Shown here one piece after another: positions 55,054 to 62,112 of a stretch of DNA of 63,276 nucleotides. The position numbers and the translations under genes were made by a program. Within the stretch, counting starts at the first letter, position 1. The number at the start of each line of letters is the position of its first letter. The notes under the pieces were generated by a model. The model saw only the letters and a program-made list of their open reading frames with translations, was not told the origin of the DNA and ran no database searches. The DNA is from Bacteroidaceae bacterium (lineage in GTDB: Bacteria; Bacteroidota; Bacteroidia; Bacteroidales; Bacteroidaceae), in NCBI GenBank assembly GCA_017469925.1, contig JAFUFK010000004.1, positions 1 through 63,276 on the forward strand. The letters are read 5' to 3'.

Positions 55054-56634
55054 ATGAAAGCATCGGCATACCTTATATTATTATGTATCGTACTGTCGGC
55101 CTGCACGGGCGGACAGACATCGAAGCCTCTCACCTCACGAAAGAAGCAGCCTTCCGACACGCTCTACACGAAGCAGAAGGCGATGGAAGTCTATGGCTAT
55201 CAGCCCCTGCGCGCCTTGCAGATAATCGACTCTGCCATCATCGTGGGCAATGTCAGTCCCGTCTGGAGCGACTTTCTCCGGGCACGCATCTACAGCCAAT
55301 CGGTAGCGGACGGCGGGCAGATAGACTCCTTGCTGGGCGGCCCCGACAAGGTGCGGTTCGATTCGGCTCACGTCATCGGCGAACGCCTCTTGCGCCACGA
55401 TTCCGTGAAGACCAGTCTTGGCTTTCAGCAAGATGTGCTGGAGATACTGGTTTACACGGCCCGACAGCAGCAGGACACTGCCCGCTGGCTCCGTTGGTCG
55501 CAGGAGTTGGTGGAGGTGTGCCACGCACAGGGAGCCGAGACCGAGGCCCTGCGCACCGAGGCCGAAGTAGGAAACATTCTCTGCTACATGGGCCATCGCG
55601 AACAGGGGCTGGCACGATTAGACAGCGTGATAGCCCTGCTGGACAATGCGGAAAACCGCCATTTCAACGAACTTGATGCCACCATTATCGCCCTGAAACG
55701 GAAAATCAACGTACTCAGCGACGAAGGCCACTACGTCGAGACACTGCCACTGGCACGCCGTATCATCGACCGCCTCGACGACTACGAGCAGCATCCCGAC
55801 GACTATCACGACAGCACCTACCGTGAGCCCGCGGACTCTGCGGCCAGGGCGGACTACATCCAGTTCTACCGCACCCAGGCACAGAGTTTCATCACCGCAG
55901 CATACGCCTTGCTGAGCGAACACGCCAACATGAGCGAGGCCTACGAACTGATAGAGCGCAGCGTGCGCGAGGCTACAGCCCGTGAGCACGTTGCCCGTTA
56001 CCATGCCCTGGAACAACAGATACTGCGTGACCAGGCCGAAAGCCGCAGTCGCATGATGACGTTCTTCGCCACGGCCTCTGCCCTGGGTCTGCTGCTCATC
56101 CTCTTCCTTGCAGCCCTGCTTTTCTACCAGAACCGGAAGATTCGTAAGAAGAACCGCGTGCTGGTGAGGATGATAGAGGAGACTCTCCCCCTGTCCCTCC
56201 CTGTGAGGGAGGGGAGCAATCACCATTCAGAGTGCGAAAGTTCCCAAAAGATAAAAGAAAGCACTCCCCTCCCTCGCAGGGAGGGGGCGGGGGAGAGTCT
56301 GTCGCTCTTTAATCAAATCGACACTGCCATCCGCACCGAGCGGCTCTACGCCAATGCTGAGATTCAGCGGAAGGACATCTGCGACCGCTTCGGCATTCGT
56401 CGCGATGTGCTCAACCTGTTACTCACCGACCACGCCGGCGGCCAGTCGTTCCCGGCCTACATCAACAACATACGTCTCTCCGAGGCTTGCCGGCTGCTGA
56501 GCACGGAGCCCGAAAAGACCGTCAACGCCATTGCTGAGAAAGTCGGCCTTTCGCCCCGCAACCTCCGCCGCCTCTTCGTCGACCAGTACGGCATGACACC
56601 CACCGAGTATCGCCAAGGGCTGCAAACCATTTAA
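55054..56634 (+). CDS. Membrane-anchored AraC-type regulator with TPR-like sensor region
   Basis: 526 aa. A lipoprotein-like N-terminus (LILLCIVLSACTGGQ) is followed by about 290 residues of helical TPR-like repeats, one transmembrane helix near 335-360 (FFATASALGLLLILFLAALLF), a linker, and a C-terminal AraC HTH (residues about 440-526: INNIRLSEACRLLSTEP, NAIAEKVGLSPRNLRRLF). The linker at residues about 376-415 (PLSLPVREGSNHH..ESTPLPRREG) is encoded by two inverted GC-rich palindromes. Signal unknown. Confidence 0.85.
   Translation: MKASAYLILLCIVLSACTGGQTSKPLTSRKKQPSDTLYTKQKAMEVYGYQPLRALQIIDSAIIVGNVSPVWSDFLRARIYSQSVADGGQIDSLLGGPDKVRFDSAHVIGERLLRHDSVKTSLGFQQDVLEILVYTARQQQDTARWLRWSQELVEVCHAQGAETEALRTEAEVGNILCYMGHREQGLARLDSVIALLDNAENRHFNELDATIIALKRKINVLSDEGHYVETLPLARRIIDRLDDYEQHPDDYHDSTYREPADSAARADYIQFYRTQAQSFITAAYALLSEHANMSEAYELIERSVREATAREHVARYHALEQQILRDQAESRSRMMTFFATASALGLLLILFLAALLFYQNRKIRKKNRVLVRMIEETLPLSLPVREGSNHHSECESSQKIKESTPLPRREGAGESLSLFNQIDTAIRTERLYANAEIQRKDICDRFGIRRDVLNLLLTDHAGGQSFPAYINNIRLSEACRLLSTEPEKTVNAIAEKVGLSPRNLRRLFVDQYGMTPTEYRQGLQTI
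56181..56299. repeat. Inverted pair of GC-rich REP-like palindromes, in frame
   Basis: Element 1 (56181-56219) has stem CCCTCCCT/AGGGAGGG around GTG; element 2 (56261-56299) has CCCCTCCCT/AGGGAGGGG around CGC and is inverted. The shared outer arms are GACTCTCCCCC and GGGGGAGAGTC. Both stay in frame in the AraC-type gene. Confidence 0.88.
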
Positions 56635-56649
56635 ATTGCATAAAGATGT

Positions 56650-56733
56650 CCAAGGTTATGAACGTGCGTTCCAAGGTTTGGTACGTGCGTTCATAAGTTT
56701 GGAACGCACATTCCAAACTTATAACCGGATTAG
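56650..56733. repeat. Four units with 21-bp pitch
   Basis: Units start at 56650, 56671, 56692 and 56713. Typical content CCAAGG then AACGTGCGTT; units 1 and 3 have dyads GAACGTGCGTTC and GGAACGCACATTCC. The last unit is degenerate. Confidence 0.8.
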
Positions 56734-56843
56734 GCATCGCGGTCTTAAGATTTATGCACCGTAGCCTTTCCGTTTTTGCATCGTAGTCTTTTCGCTTTTG
56801 CTTCGTAGAGCCAGACAGAATGCATTGTCTATTGCAGTGGAAT
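56734..56843. repeat. Five units with 22-bp pitch
   Basis: Units start with GCATCG, GCACCG, GCATCG, GCTTCG and GCATTG at 56734, 56756, 56778, 56800 and 56822. Similarity falls off after the first 12 bases in units 4-5. Starts exactly where the 21-bp array ends. Confidence 0.75.
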
Positions 56844-56867
56844 CCTACGGGGTTTTCCCGTCTTCGG

Positions 56868-56903
56868 GTATGTCAATTTGGTACAAACGCCAAATTGACA
56901 TAC
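56868..56903. promoter_or_regulatory. Perfect 14-bp inverted repeat upstream of preA
   Basis: GTATGTCAATTTGG (56868-56881) and CCAAATTGACATAC (56890-56903), 8-base loop, then CTCTTTTT. It may be an operator just upstream of the promoter, or a terminator for upstream reads. Confidence 0.8.
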
Positions 56904-56935
56904 CTCTTTTTATATATACGCGCGAGGTTTTTGCC

Positions 56936-56943
56936 TACCTTTG
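56936..56943 (+). promoter_or_regulatory. -7 element of preA
   Basis: TACCTTTG, 43 bases before ATG 56987; no -33 TTTG at the standard spacing. Confidence 0.55.
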
Positions 56944-56986
56944 CCATGCCATAACGGCAATTTTATCGGATAAAGACCCCAAAACT

Positions 56987-58459
56987 ATGGAAAAGATGTT
57001 GCATTTAGAAGAAGAGGCTGCACGCTGTCTGCTTTGTCAGGATGCGCCATGCAGTCAGGCATGTAAAAGTGGCGACCCCGCGCGAGCCATCCGCGCCATC
57101 CGCTTCGGAAACGGACATTTGGCGGGCCGATGGGTGGCCGAGTGTACCGACGAGGATCTGGAGGCGGCAGAAAGAGCCTGCATCCATTATGACAGACCGA
57201 TACGAATCAAGGAGATGCTAAGGCAGACCCACCCCCTGCCCCTCCCTGTGAGGGAGGGGAGTATTCTTTCAATTGACTTCTGCGGCATACGTTGTGAGAA
57301 TCCGTTCTTCCTGGCTTCATCGGCGGTGTGTACGAACTACGAAATGGTGGCTCGCGCCTTCGATGCCGGTTGGGCGGGCGTGTTCTACAAGACCATCTGC
57401 TTGCAGGAGATACGCGAGGTGTCGCCCCGTTTCGATGCTTGCCAGCAGGAAGGCTCGGCAGACTTCTACGCCTTCCGCAACATGGAGCAACTGAGCGAGA
57501 ACCCCGTAGATGTGGACTTCGGCATCCTGCGGCGATTGAAGCAGAACTATCCCACGAAGGTGGTCGTGGCCAGCATCATGGGGCAGACTGAGGAACAATG
57601 GATAGAACTGGCAAAAAAGGCCGAGGAGGCGGGCGTGGATGCCGTGGAACTGAACTTCTCGTGTCCGCAGATGCGACTGGCGGGCATGGGGAGCGACGTT
57701 GGGCAGAACCCCGAACTGGTGCTCTTCTATACCGCCTACGTAAAGCGCAACGTCTCCATTCCCGTCATCCCCAAGATGACACCCAACATCACGCAAATCA
57801 ACCAGCCCGCCACGGCCTCCTACTTCGCCGGTGCCGATGCCATCTCGGCCATCAACACCATCAAGAGCGTCACGATGGGCGACCGTGCCGAGGTCAGCGG
57901 ACGGAAGGCCGTTTCGGGCCTGTCGGGTCGTGCAGTCAAGCCCATCGCCCTGCGCCACATCTTGGAGATGGCGCAGAATCCCATCTTCAATGGTGCACAC
58001 GGCAAGAAGGTAGAATTGAGCGGTATCGGTGGCATCGAGACGTGGCGCGATGCCCTGGAGTTCATTCAGTTGGGTTGCCGAAACGTACAGGTGTGTACCG
58101 CCGTGATGCAGTACGGCTACCGCATCATCGACGACCTCGTCCTGGGCCTGCAAAATTACCTTGCGGAGCGTGGCCTGTCCTCACTTGATGCCCTTGTCGG
58201 TGAGGAGGTGCCGAACTTCGTCACTCCCACCGACCTCGACCGCGATACGATGATTTATCCGAAGATTGACCGCGACCGCTGCATCGGCTGTGGCCGCTGC
58301 TACGTGTCCTGCATGGATGGCGGTCATCAGGCCATCGCCTTCGACACGGTCACCCGTCAGCCTCGCATCGTCGGCACCAAGTGTGTCGGCTGCCACCTTT
58401 GCCGTCTGGTCTGCCCCACGGGCGCCATCGGCATGACAAGACGAATCAATAAAAGATAG
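56987..58459 (+). CDS. PreA-like dihydropyrimidine dehydrogenase subunit with N-terminal Fe-S domain
   Basis: 490 aa from ATG 56987. Residues 1-80 carry CLLCQDAPCSQACKSGDPAR, a cluster motif as in the N-terminal parts of Dpd and GltD. Residues about 90-400 form a dihydroorotate-dehydrogenase-like FMN barrel (CGIRCENPFFLASSAVCTNY, VELNFSCPQMR, AISAINTIKS). The C-terminus has two ferredoxin clusters, CIGCGRCYVSCMDGG and CVGCHLCRLVCPTGAIG. It would reduce uracil/thymine or a related substrate. PreT, the usual NAD-binding partner, is absent. Residues about 80-93 are REP-encoded. Confidence 0.85.
   Translation: MEKMLHLEEEAARCLLCQDAPCSQACKSGDPARAIRAIRFGNGHLAGRWVAECTDEDLEAAERACIHYDRPIRIKEMLRQTHPLPLPVREGSILSIDFCGIRCENPFFLASSAVCTNYEMVARAFDAGWAGVFYKTICLQEIREVSPRFDACQQEGSADFYAFRNMEQLSENPVDVDFGILRRLKQNYPTKVVVASIMGQTEEQWIELAKKAEEAGVDAVELNFSCPQMRLAGMGSDVGQNPELVLFYTAYVKRNVSIPVIPKMTPNITQINQPATASYFAGADAISAINTIKSVTMGDRAEVSGRKAVSGLSGRAVKPIALRHILEMAQNPIFNGAHGKKVELSGIGGIETWRDALEFIQLGCRNVQVCTAVMQYGYRIIDDLVLGLQNYLAERGLSSLDALVGEEVPNFVTPTDLDRDTMIYPKIDRDRCIGCGRCYVSCMDGGHQAIAFDTVTRQPRIVGTKCVGCHLCRLVCPTGAIGMTRRINKR
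57226..57265. repeat. GC-rich REP-like palindrome in preA, in frame
   Basis: Stem CCCCTCCCT (57239-57247) and AGGGAGGGG (57251-57259) around GTG, preceded by ACCCCCTGC. It encodes HPLPLPVREGSI, nearly the same peptide as in the AraC-type regulator (PLSLPVREGSN). Confidence 0.88.
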
Positions 58460-58463
58460 AGCA

Positions 58464-59054
58464 ATGAGACAGATTTCAAGACTATGGCTGCTCGCCGCCA
58501 TCCTCTGCATCTGCGGCACGGGTGCGTTGGCACAGACTAACCTCGCCGGACGCACGTACTACAACGCCAACATCATGGCAGAGGAAATGAACAAACTCAC
58601 CAAGGATGCTGATAAGGAGATGGCAAAAGCCAAGGCAGAGGCCATTGCCAAGTTCGAGAAGGAGAAGGGATGCAAGCCCAACGAGACGGAGATGGCTGAG
58701 ATAGATAAGAAAATGGAGGAGGCTCGCCAAATGTTGGAGGCCATAAGGAATGGTATGAGCACAAAGATTACTTTAGAGTTTCGGACGGAGAAGGATGCCG
58801 TGATGAAGGCTGACATGAAAATCAGCGACGAAGCCCTGAAGGCCGCTGGCATCGGATGGGCAAAGCGCAAACTGATGAAGGCTGCGCTGGCTGTTGCACC
58901 TTCATCGACAAAGGCTACCTACACGGTCAAGGATAACCTCGTCATCATGAAAGAGGACAACGAATTGGACACGTTGCGCCTGAGCGACGACGGCAAATAT
59001 CTCTACGGCAAGTTCGACAAGACGACTAATTTCAAACTGACAAGAACAAAATAA
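58464..59054 (+). CDS. Exported protein of unknown function (MLAAIL signal-peptide group)
   Basis: 196 aa. Signal peptide MRQISRLWLLAAILCICGTG then ALAQ. The mature part begins with a strongly charged helix rich in Lys/Glu (EMAKAKAEAIAKFEKEKG), then beta-strands (TKITLEFRTEKDAVMKADMK, TYTVKDNLVIMKEDNELDT). No family was recognised. It follows preA by 4 bases. First member of a row of exported proteins with homologous signal peptides. Confidence 0.72.
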   Translation: MRQISRLWLLAAILCICGTGALAQTNLAGRTYYNANIMAEEMNKLTKDADKEMAKAKAEAIAKFEKEKGCKPNETEMAEIDKKMEEARQMLEAIRNGMSTKITLEFRTEKDAVMKADMKISDEALKAAGIGWAKRKLMKAALAVAPSSTKATYTVKDNLVIMKEDNELDTLRLSDDGKYLYGKFDKTTNFKLTRTK

Positions 59055-59066
59055 TTAGTTTATCCG

Positions 59067-60116
59067 ATGATAAAGAAACTATGGGTGATGACTGCTATCC
59101 TTGCGATTGTATGCAGCGCATGTGTCATAACCTATTGCAGCCGCGACGACAATCTGTCGGGGCAGACGGCTGAGTACATACCGAAGGCACCCGACTACAG
59201 CGACCCGACGATGTGGGTGACGGAGGACGGTGATGCGCAAGGCGCGGGTGCCGACGTGTTCTACGTCGTATCGACATGGGAGGAGGACTGGACGACAGAA
59301 CGCTCGGCGACGGAGGAGACGCTTGGCTCGTCCAAGAAACCGGACGGACGAAGTCCTACGCTTGGCTCGTCCAAGAATGGCACGGTAAGTCACTACGCCG
59401 ACGTCTGGAACCCTACCCACCGCGAACACATGGCCACGGAGATGCGTGGTGTGGCAGCGTATATGTCGCCCGGCAACCGCTTCTTCGCTCCTTACTATCG
59501 CCACACGACGATTGATGCCTGGGTGACGCAGAACGAGGACACCATCCGGCGGCGCACACGTCTGGCGATGGCTGACGTCTGCAAGGCCTTCGACTATTTC
59601 CAACAGCATCGCGACCAAACGCGTCCTCTCGTCATCGCGGGCTTCAGCCAGGGCGGCATGGCAGTGGTGGAACTGCTGAAGCATGTCAGCGACGAAACCT
59701 ACAGTCAGTTGGCTGCGGCATACGTCCTTGGCTATAAGGTCACTGAAGCCGACATGGCCGAGTGCAGCCACATCAGCCCTGCTCAGGGTGAGGCGGACAC
59801 GGGCGTTACCGTCTGCTACAACACGGTGAAGGACGTGAAGTACGTCAAGCCCATCATCGCCGCATCTGACATCTGCATCAATCCCGTGAACTGGCGCACC
59901 GATGCCACTCCCGCCACCCTGCACGACACCATCACCATCACCGTCTCACCCGAATACCATGTCCTCGTGGCCACTGGCTACAGCGCCTCGGAATATCCGC
60001 CATACAAAGACCTTATCAACGTGGGCGACATCCATAGCTGTGAGCCGTGGCTCTACAGCGAGTGCCTAGCCAAGAACATCGCCGTCAGGGTCGCTGCATG
60101 GAGAAAGAATAATTAA
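59067..60116 (+). CDS. DUF3089 alpha/beta-hydrolase-like exported protein
   Basis: 349 aa with N-terminal MIKKLWVMTAILAIVCSAC, a signal peptide with a lipoprotein-like end. The fold shows IAGFSQGGMAVVELLKHV (GxSxG nucleophile) and YKDLINVGDIHSCEPWLY, typical of DUF3089. A 39-base tandem duplication encodes two copies of TLGSSK around residues 86-103. Substrate unknown. Confidence 0.8.
   Translation: MIKKLWVMTAILAIVCSACVITYCSRDDNLSGQTAEYIPKAPDYSDPTMWVTEDGDAQGAGADVFYVVSTWEEDWTTERSATEETLGSSKKPDGRSPTLGSSKNGTVSHYADVWNPTHREHMATEMRGVAAYMSPGNRFFAPYYRHTTIDAWVTQNEDTIRRRTRLAMADVCKAFDYFQQHRDQTRPLVIAGFSQGGMAVVELLKHVSDETYSQLAAAYVLGYKVTEADMAECSHISPAQGEADTGVTVCYNTVKDVKYVKPIIAASDICINPVNWRTDATPATLHDTITITVSPEYHVLVATGYSASEYPPYKDLINVGDIHSCEPWLYSECLAKNIAVRVAAWRKNN
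59319..59377. repeat. 20-base repeat duplicated at 39-base pitch in the DUF3089 gene
   Basis: ACGCTTGGCTCGTCCAAGAA at 59319-59338 and 59358-59377; 39 bases (13 codons) apart. The core CTTGGCTCGTCCAAG is an imperfect palindrome (CTTGG/CCAAG). Confidence 0.92.
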
Positions 60117-60128
60117 AGCAAGAAATAT

Positions 60129-60860
60129 ATGAACAAGAAATTCATTTGGATGCTTGCTGCCATCCTGACCATCTGCACCATCACAACCAGTTGTGGCCGC
60201 AACCGTCACGCTGACTGGCAACACTCTAGGGAACAGCGGACAGCAGAAATTAGAATCAAAGAGCCGGAACCCGCCTTCGAAGGCATCTATCTGGATGAGA
60301 ACAACTCGCCGAATCTGATCATCGAGCGGAAGGATACCGCCGGCATGTATCGGCTGGAAATCGGTATCTTCCGACTGACCACACTGAGCGACGCTGTGGG
60401 CAAGGCGGACGGCGAGAGGCTGGAGTTCACAGCCACCGACGCGGCGGGCAACCCCATCAGCGGCAACATCACCCTGCGCGGCGCCACCGCCACTGTCACC
60501 TTCACGCGCTCCACCTGGGCTCTCATCGAGACAGGCGCCCAGTTCCAGTACGTGCGGCAGAATGCTTTGCAGAGCAAGATAACGGCAGAGATGGCATACC
60601 AGGGAGTGAGTAACTATTGCCATAGTGCATATGACTGGAGTGCAGCGGAAGATAATCCCGACATCATGGGGCTGGAGATGGGCGAAGAGACCGATTCTGC
60701 CTATCATGTAGTGTTCCGCAGTTACACGGGTGCGTTGGTGAACTTCTATGTTGACAAAGCAAATGGTACGACACGAATGATAGAATATGTCCCTGCTCTT
60801 CATGTCGAGGAAGAGGCCGGAACAATGAATCTGTTTAATTACTTAGATAAAAATGAATAA
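60129..60860 (+). CDS. Putative lipoprotein of unknown function
   Basis: 243 aa. Signal peptide MNKKFIWMLAAILTICTITT with Cys at SCGRN, so a lipoprotein. The mature part has two halves: beta-rich segment (EGIYLDENNSPNLIIERK) and a C-terminal WSAAEDNPDIMGLEMGEETD stretch followed by FYVDKANGTTRMIEYVPALH. No family recognised. Its stop overlaps the 26-codon ORF. Confidence 0.7.
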   Translation: MNKKFIWMLAAILTICTITTSCGRNRHADWQHSREQRTAEIRIKEPEPAFEGIYLDENNSPNLIIERKDTAGMYRLEIGIFRLTTLSDAVGKADGERLEFTATDAAGNPISGNITLRGATATVTFTRSTWALIETGAQFQYVRQNALQSKITAEMAYQGVSNYCHSAYDWSAAEDNPDIMGLEMGEETDSAYHVVFRSYTGALVNFYVDKANGTTRMIEYVPALHVEEEAGTMNLFNYLDKNE

Positions 60861-60933
60861 GAAAAGATTGTTGATGCTCGCCATTGTCATTGTAGTAATC
60901 TGCGGACTGGAGAGTATATTTGCAGTCGTCTAA
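60853..60933 (+). CDS. 26-residue orphan signal-peptide-like ORF
   Basis: MNKKRLLMLAIVIVVICGLE then SIFAVV, stop TAA. Similar at DNA level to the signal peptides of its neighbours, but with no mature domain. Overlaps the end of the preceding gene by 8 bases and ends 12 bases before the next. It may be a small membrane peptide or a decayed relic. Confidence 0.5.
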   Translation: MNKKRLLMLAIVIVVICGLESIFAVV

Positions 60934-60945
60934 CAGATATAGAAG

Positions 60946-62103
60946 ATGAAACAGACAAAACTTTGGATGCTCGCCGGCATCCTAACCGTCAGCGGCCTCG
61001 GCGCGAGTGCCAACGACGGCGTGTACTATGTGAACGGCAATCATCTGGTTCCAGTGCAGGAAACGGACATTGCACTGGCCCGTGAAGTGCTGACCATTGG
61101 CCTCGGTGACGACGGCTTCGCCAGCGTGGACGTGCAGTACGAACTCTTCAACCGAGGCACGGCAAAGACGGTGGTGATGGGCTTCGAGGCCAGCGCCCCC
61201 TACAACGACACCGTGGCGTTCAGTCCGCAGGGCATACACCCCTATATCGCCGACTTCACGGTGTGCATGAACGGCGAGGAACTGACCTACATGAACGCCG
61301 TGGTGAAGGCGGAGCACGGCGTGAACTGCGACTTCCGGCCCCTCAGCCTGAAAGAGTGGAAAGCCTACGGCGAGGTGAAGATGAAGGACGGCGATGAACT
61401 GCCCCACAACGCGCTGCTCTACTCGGCGCAGCGTGACAGCCTGACACCGTTTGCCTACGCCTACTACTTCGTGGCCCGCTTCCAGCCGGGGCGGAACACC
61501 GTCCACCACACCTATCGCTACCGCATGAGTTACGGCATAGGGCGCACCTTTGAGGTGCCCTACTGGCTCAAGCCCGCCATGCGCTGGGCCAACCGCCAGA
61601 TAGACGACTTCACCCTGCGCATCAAGGCCTGCGACACGGCCAAGCACTTCTTTCTGGCCGACTCGCTTTTCAGCGCCTCAGCCTTCGCCGTGACCGAGGG
61701 CAGCGGCAAGATGCGGCAGGTGAAGGAATGGGATGTAAGGTGTACGGAATTCACGCTCCGCAACGGCACCGTGGAGTGGCACGCCCAGAACTTCAAGCCC
61801 CGTGCCGACATGACCATCCAGTCGGCCGAGCGCATCAACTACGACCACTTCGTGCTGGGTACGTTCTACGACCGCAGCGACGCCTACCAGCCCGGCAGTT
61901 ACATGCTGGAGATTGACAAGATAGCCGGCCGTGAGCGCATTCTCGAGAACCTGCCATACGCCCATCGCGGCTACGTCTTCAAGGACAGGAAACTGCGGAA
62001 GTATTTCAGCCAGTTCTGGTGGTACATGCCCGATGCCGACTATCAGCCATCCACTGCCGACTTCACGCCAAGGGAGCAGAAACTCGTCACAGAACATCGA
62101 TAA
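60946..62103 (+). CDS. Exported DUF4424-like protein with C-terminal YARHG domain
   Basis: 385 aa. Signal peptide MKQTKLWMLAGILTVSGLGA then SANDG. Residues about 25-300 resemble DUF4424 (ANDGVYYVNGN.., VQYELFNRGTAKTVVMGFEA). The last about 75 residues (NLPYAHRGYVFKDRKLRKYF) are a YARHG domain, a small extracellular domain often at protein ends. Function unknown, probably periplasmic or surface. Confidence 0.75.
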   Translation: MKQTKLWMLAGILTVSGLGASANDGVYYVNGNHLVPVQETDIALAREVLTIGLGDDGFASVDVQYELFNRGTAKTVVMGFEASAPYNDTVAFSPQGIHPYIADFTVCMNGEELTYMNAVVKAEHGVNCDFRPLSLKEWKAYGEVKMKDGDELPHNALLYSAQRDSLTPFAYAYYFVARFQPGRNTVHHTYRYRMSYGIGRTFEVPYWLKPAMRWANRQIDDFTLRIKACDTAKHFFLADSLFSASAFAVTEGSGKMRQVKEWDVRCTEFTLRNGTVEWHAQNFKPRADMTIQSAERINYDHFVLGTFYDRSDAYQPGSYMLEIDKIAGRERILENLPYAHRGYVFKDRKLRKYFSQFWWYMPDADYQPSTADFTPREQKLVTEHR

Positions 62104-62112
62104 AATAGACAT

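Larger units (their letters stand above)
56635..56986. other. 352-base non-coding region before preA
   Basis: Filled by two adjoining tandem arrays (56650-56733 and 56734-56843), a 14-bp perfect inverted repeat (56868-56903) and a -7 element (56936-56943). No coding ORF; the open frame from 56798 is upstream read-through of preA. Confidence 0.75.

Noticed and set aside
56181-57265. Insertion sequence remnants
   Set aside because: The GC-rich elements are short palindromes without transposase, target duplications or terminal repeats, so REP-like is the better description.
60853-60945. Frameshifted beginning of the DUF4424-like gene
   Set aside because: The gene at 60946 has its own full signal peptide, so the 26-codon ORF is not its displaced start.
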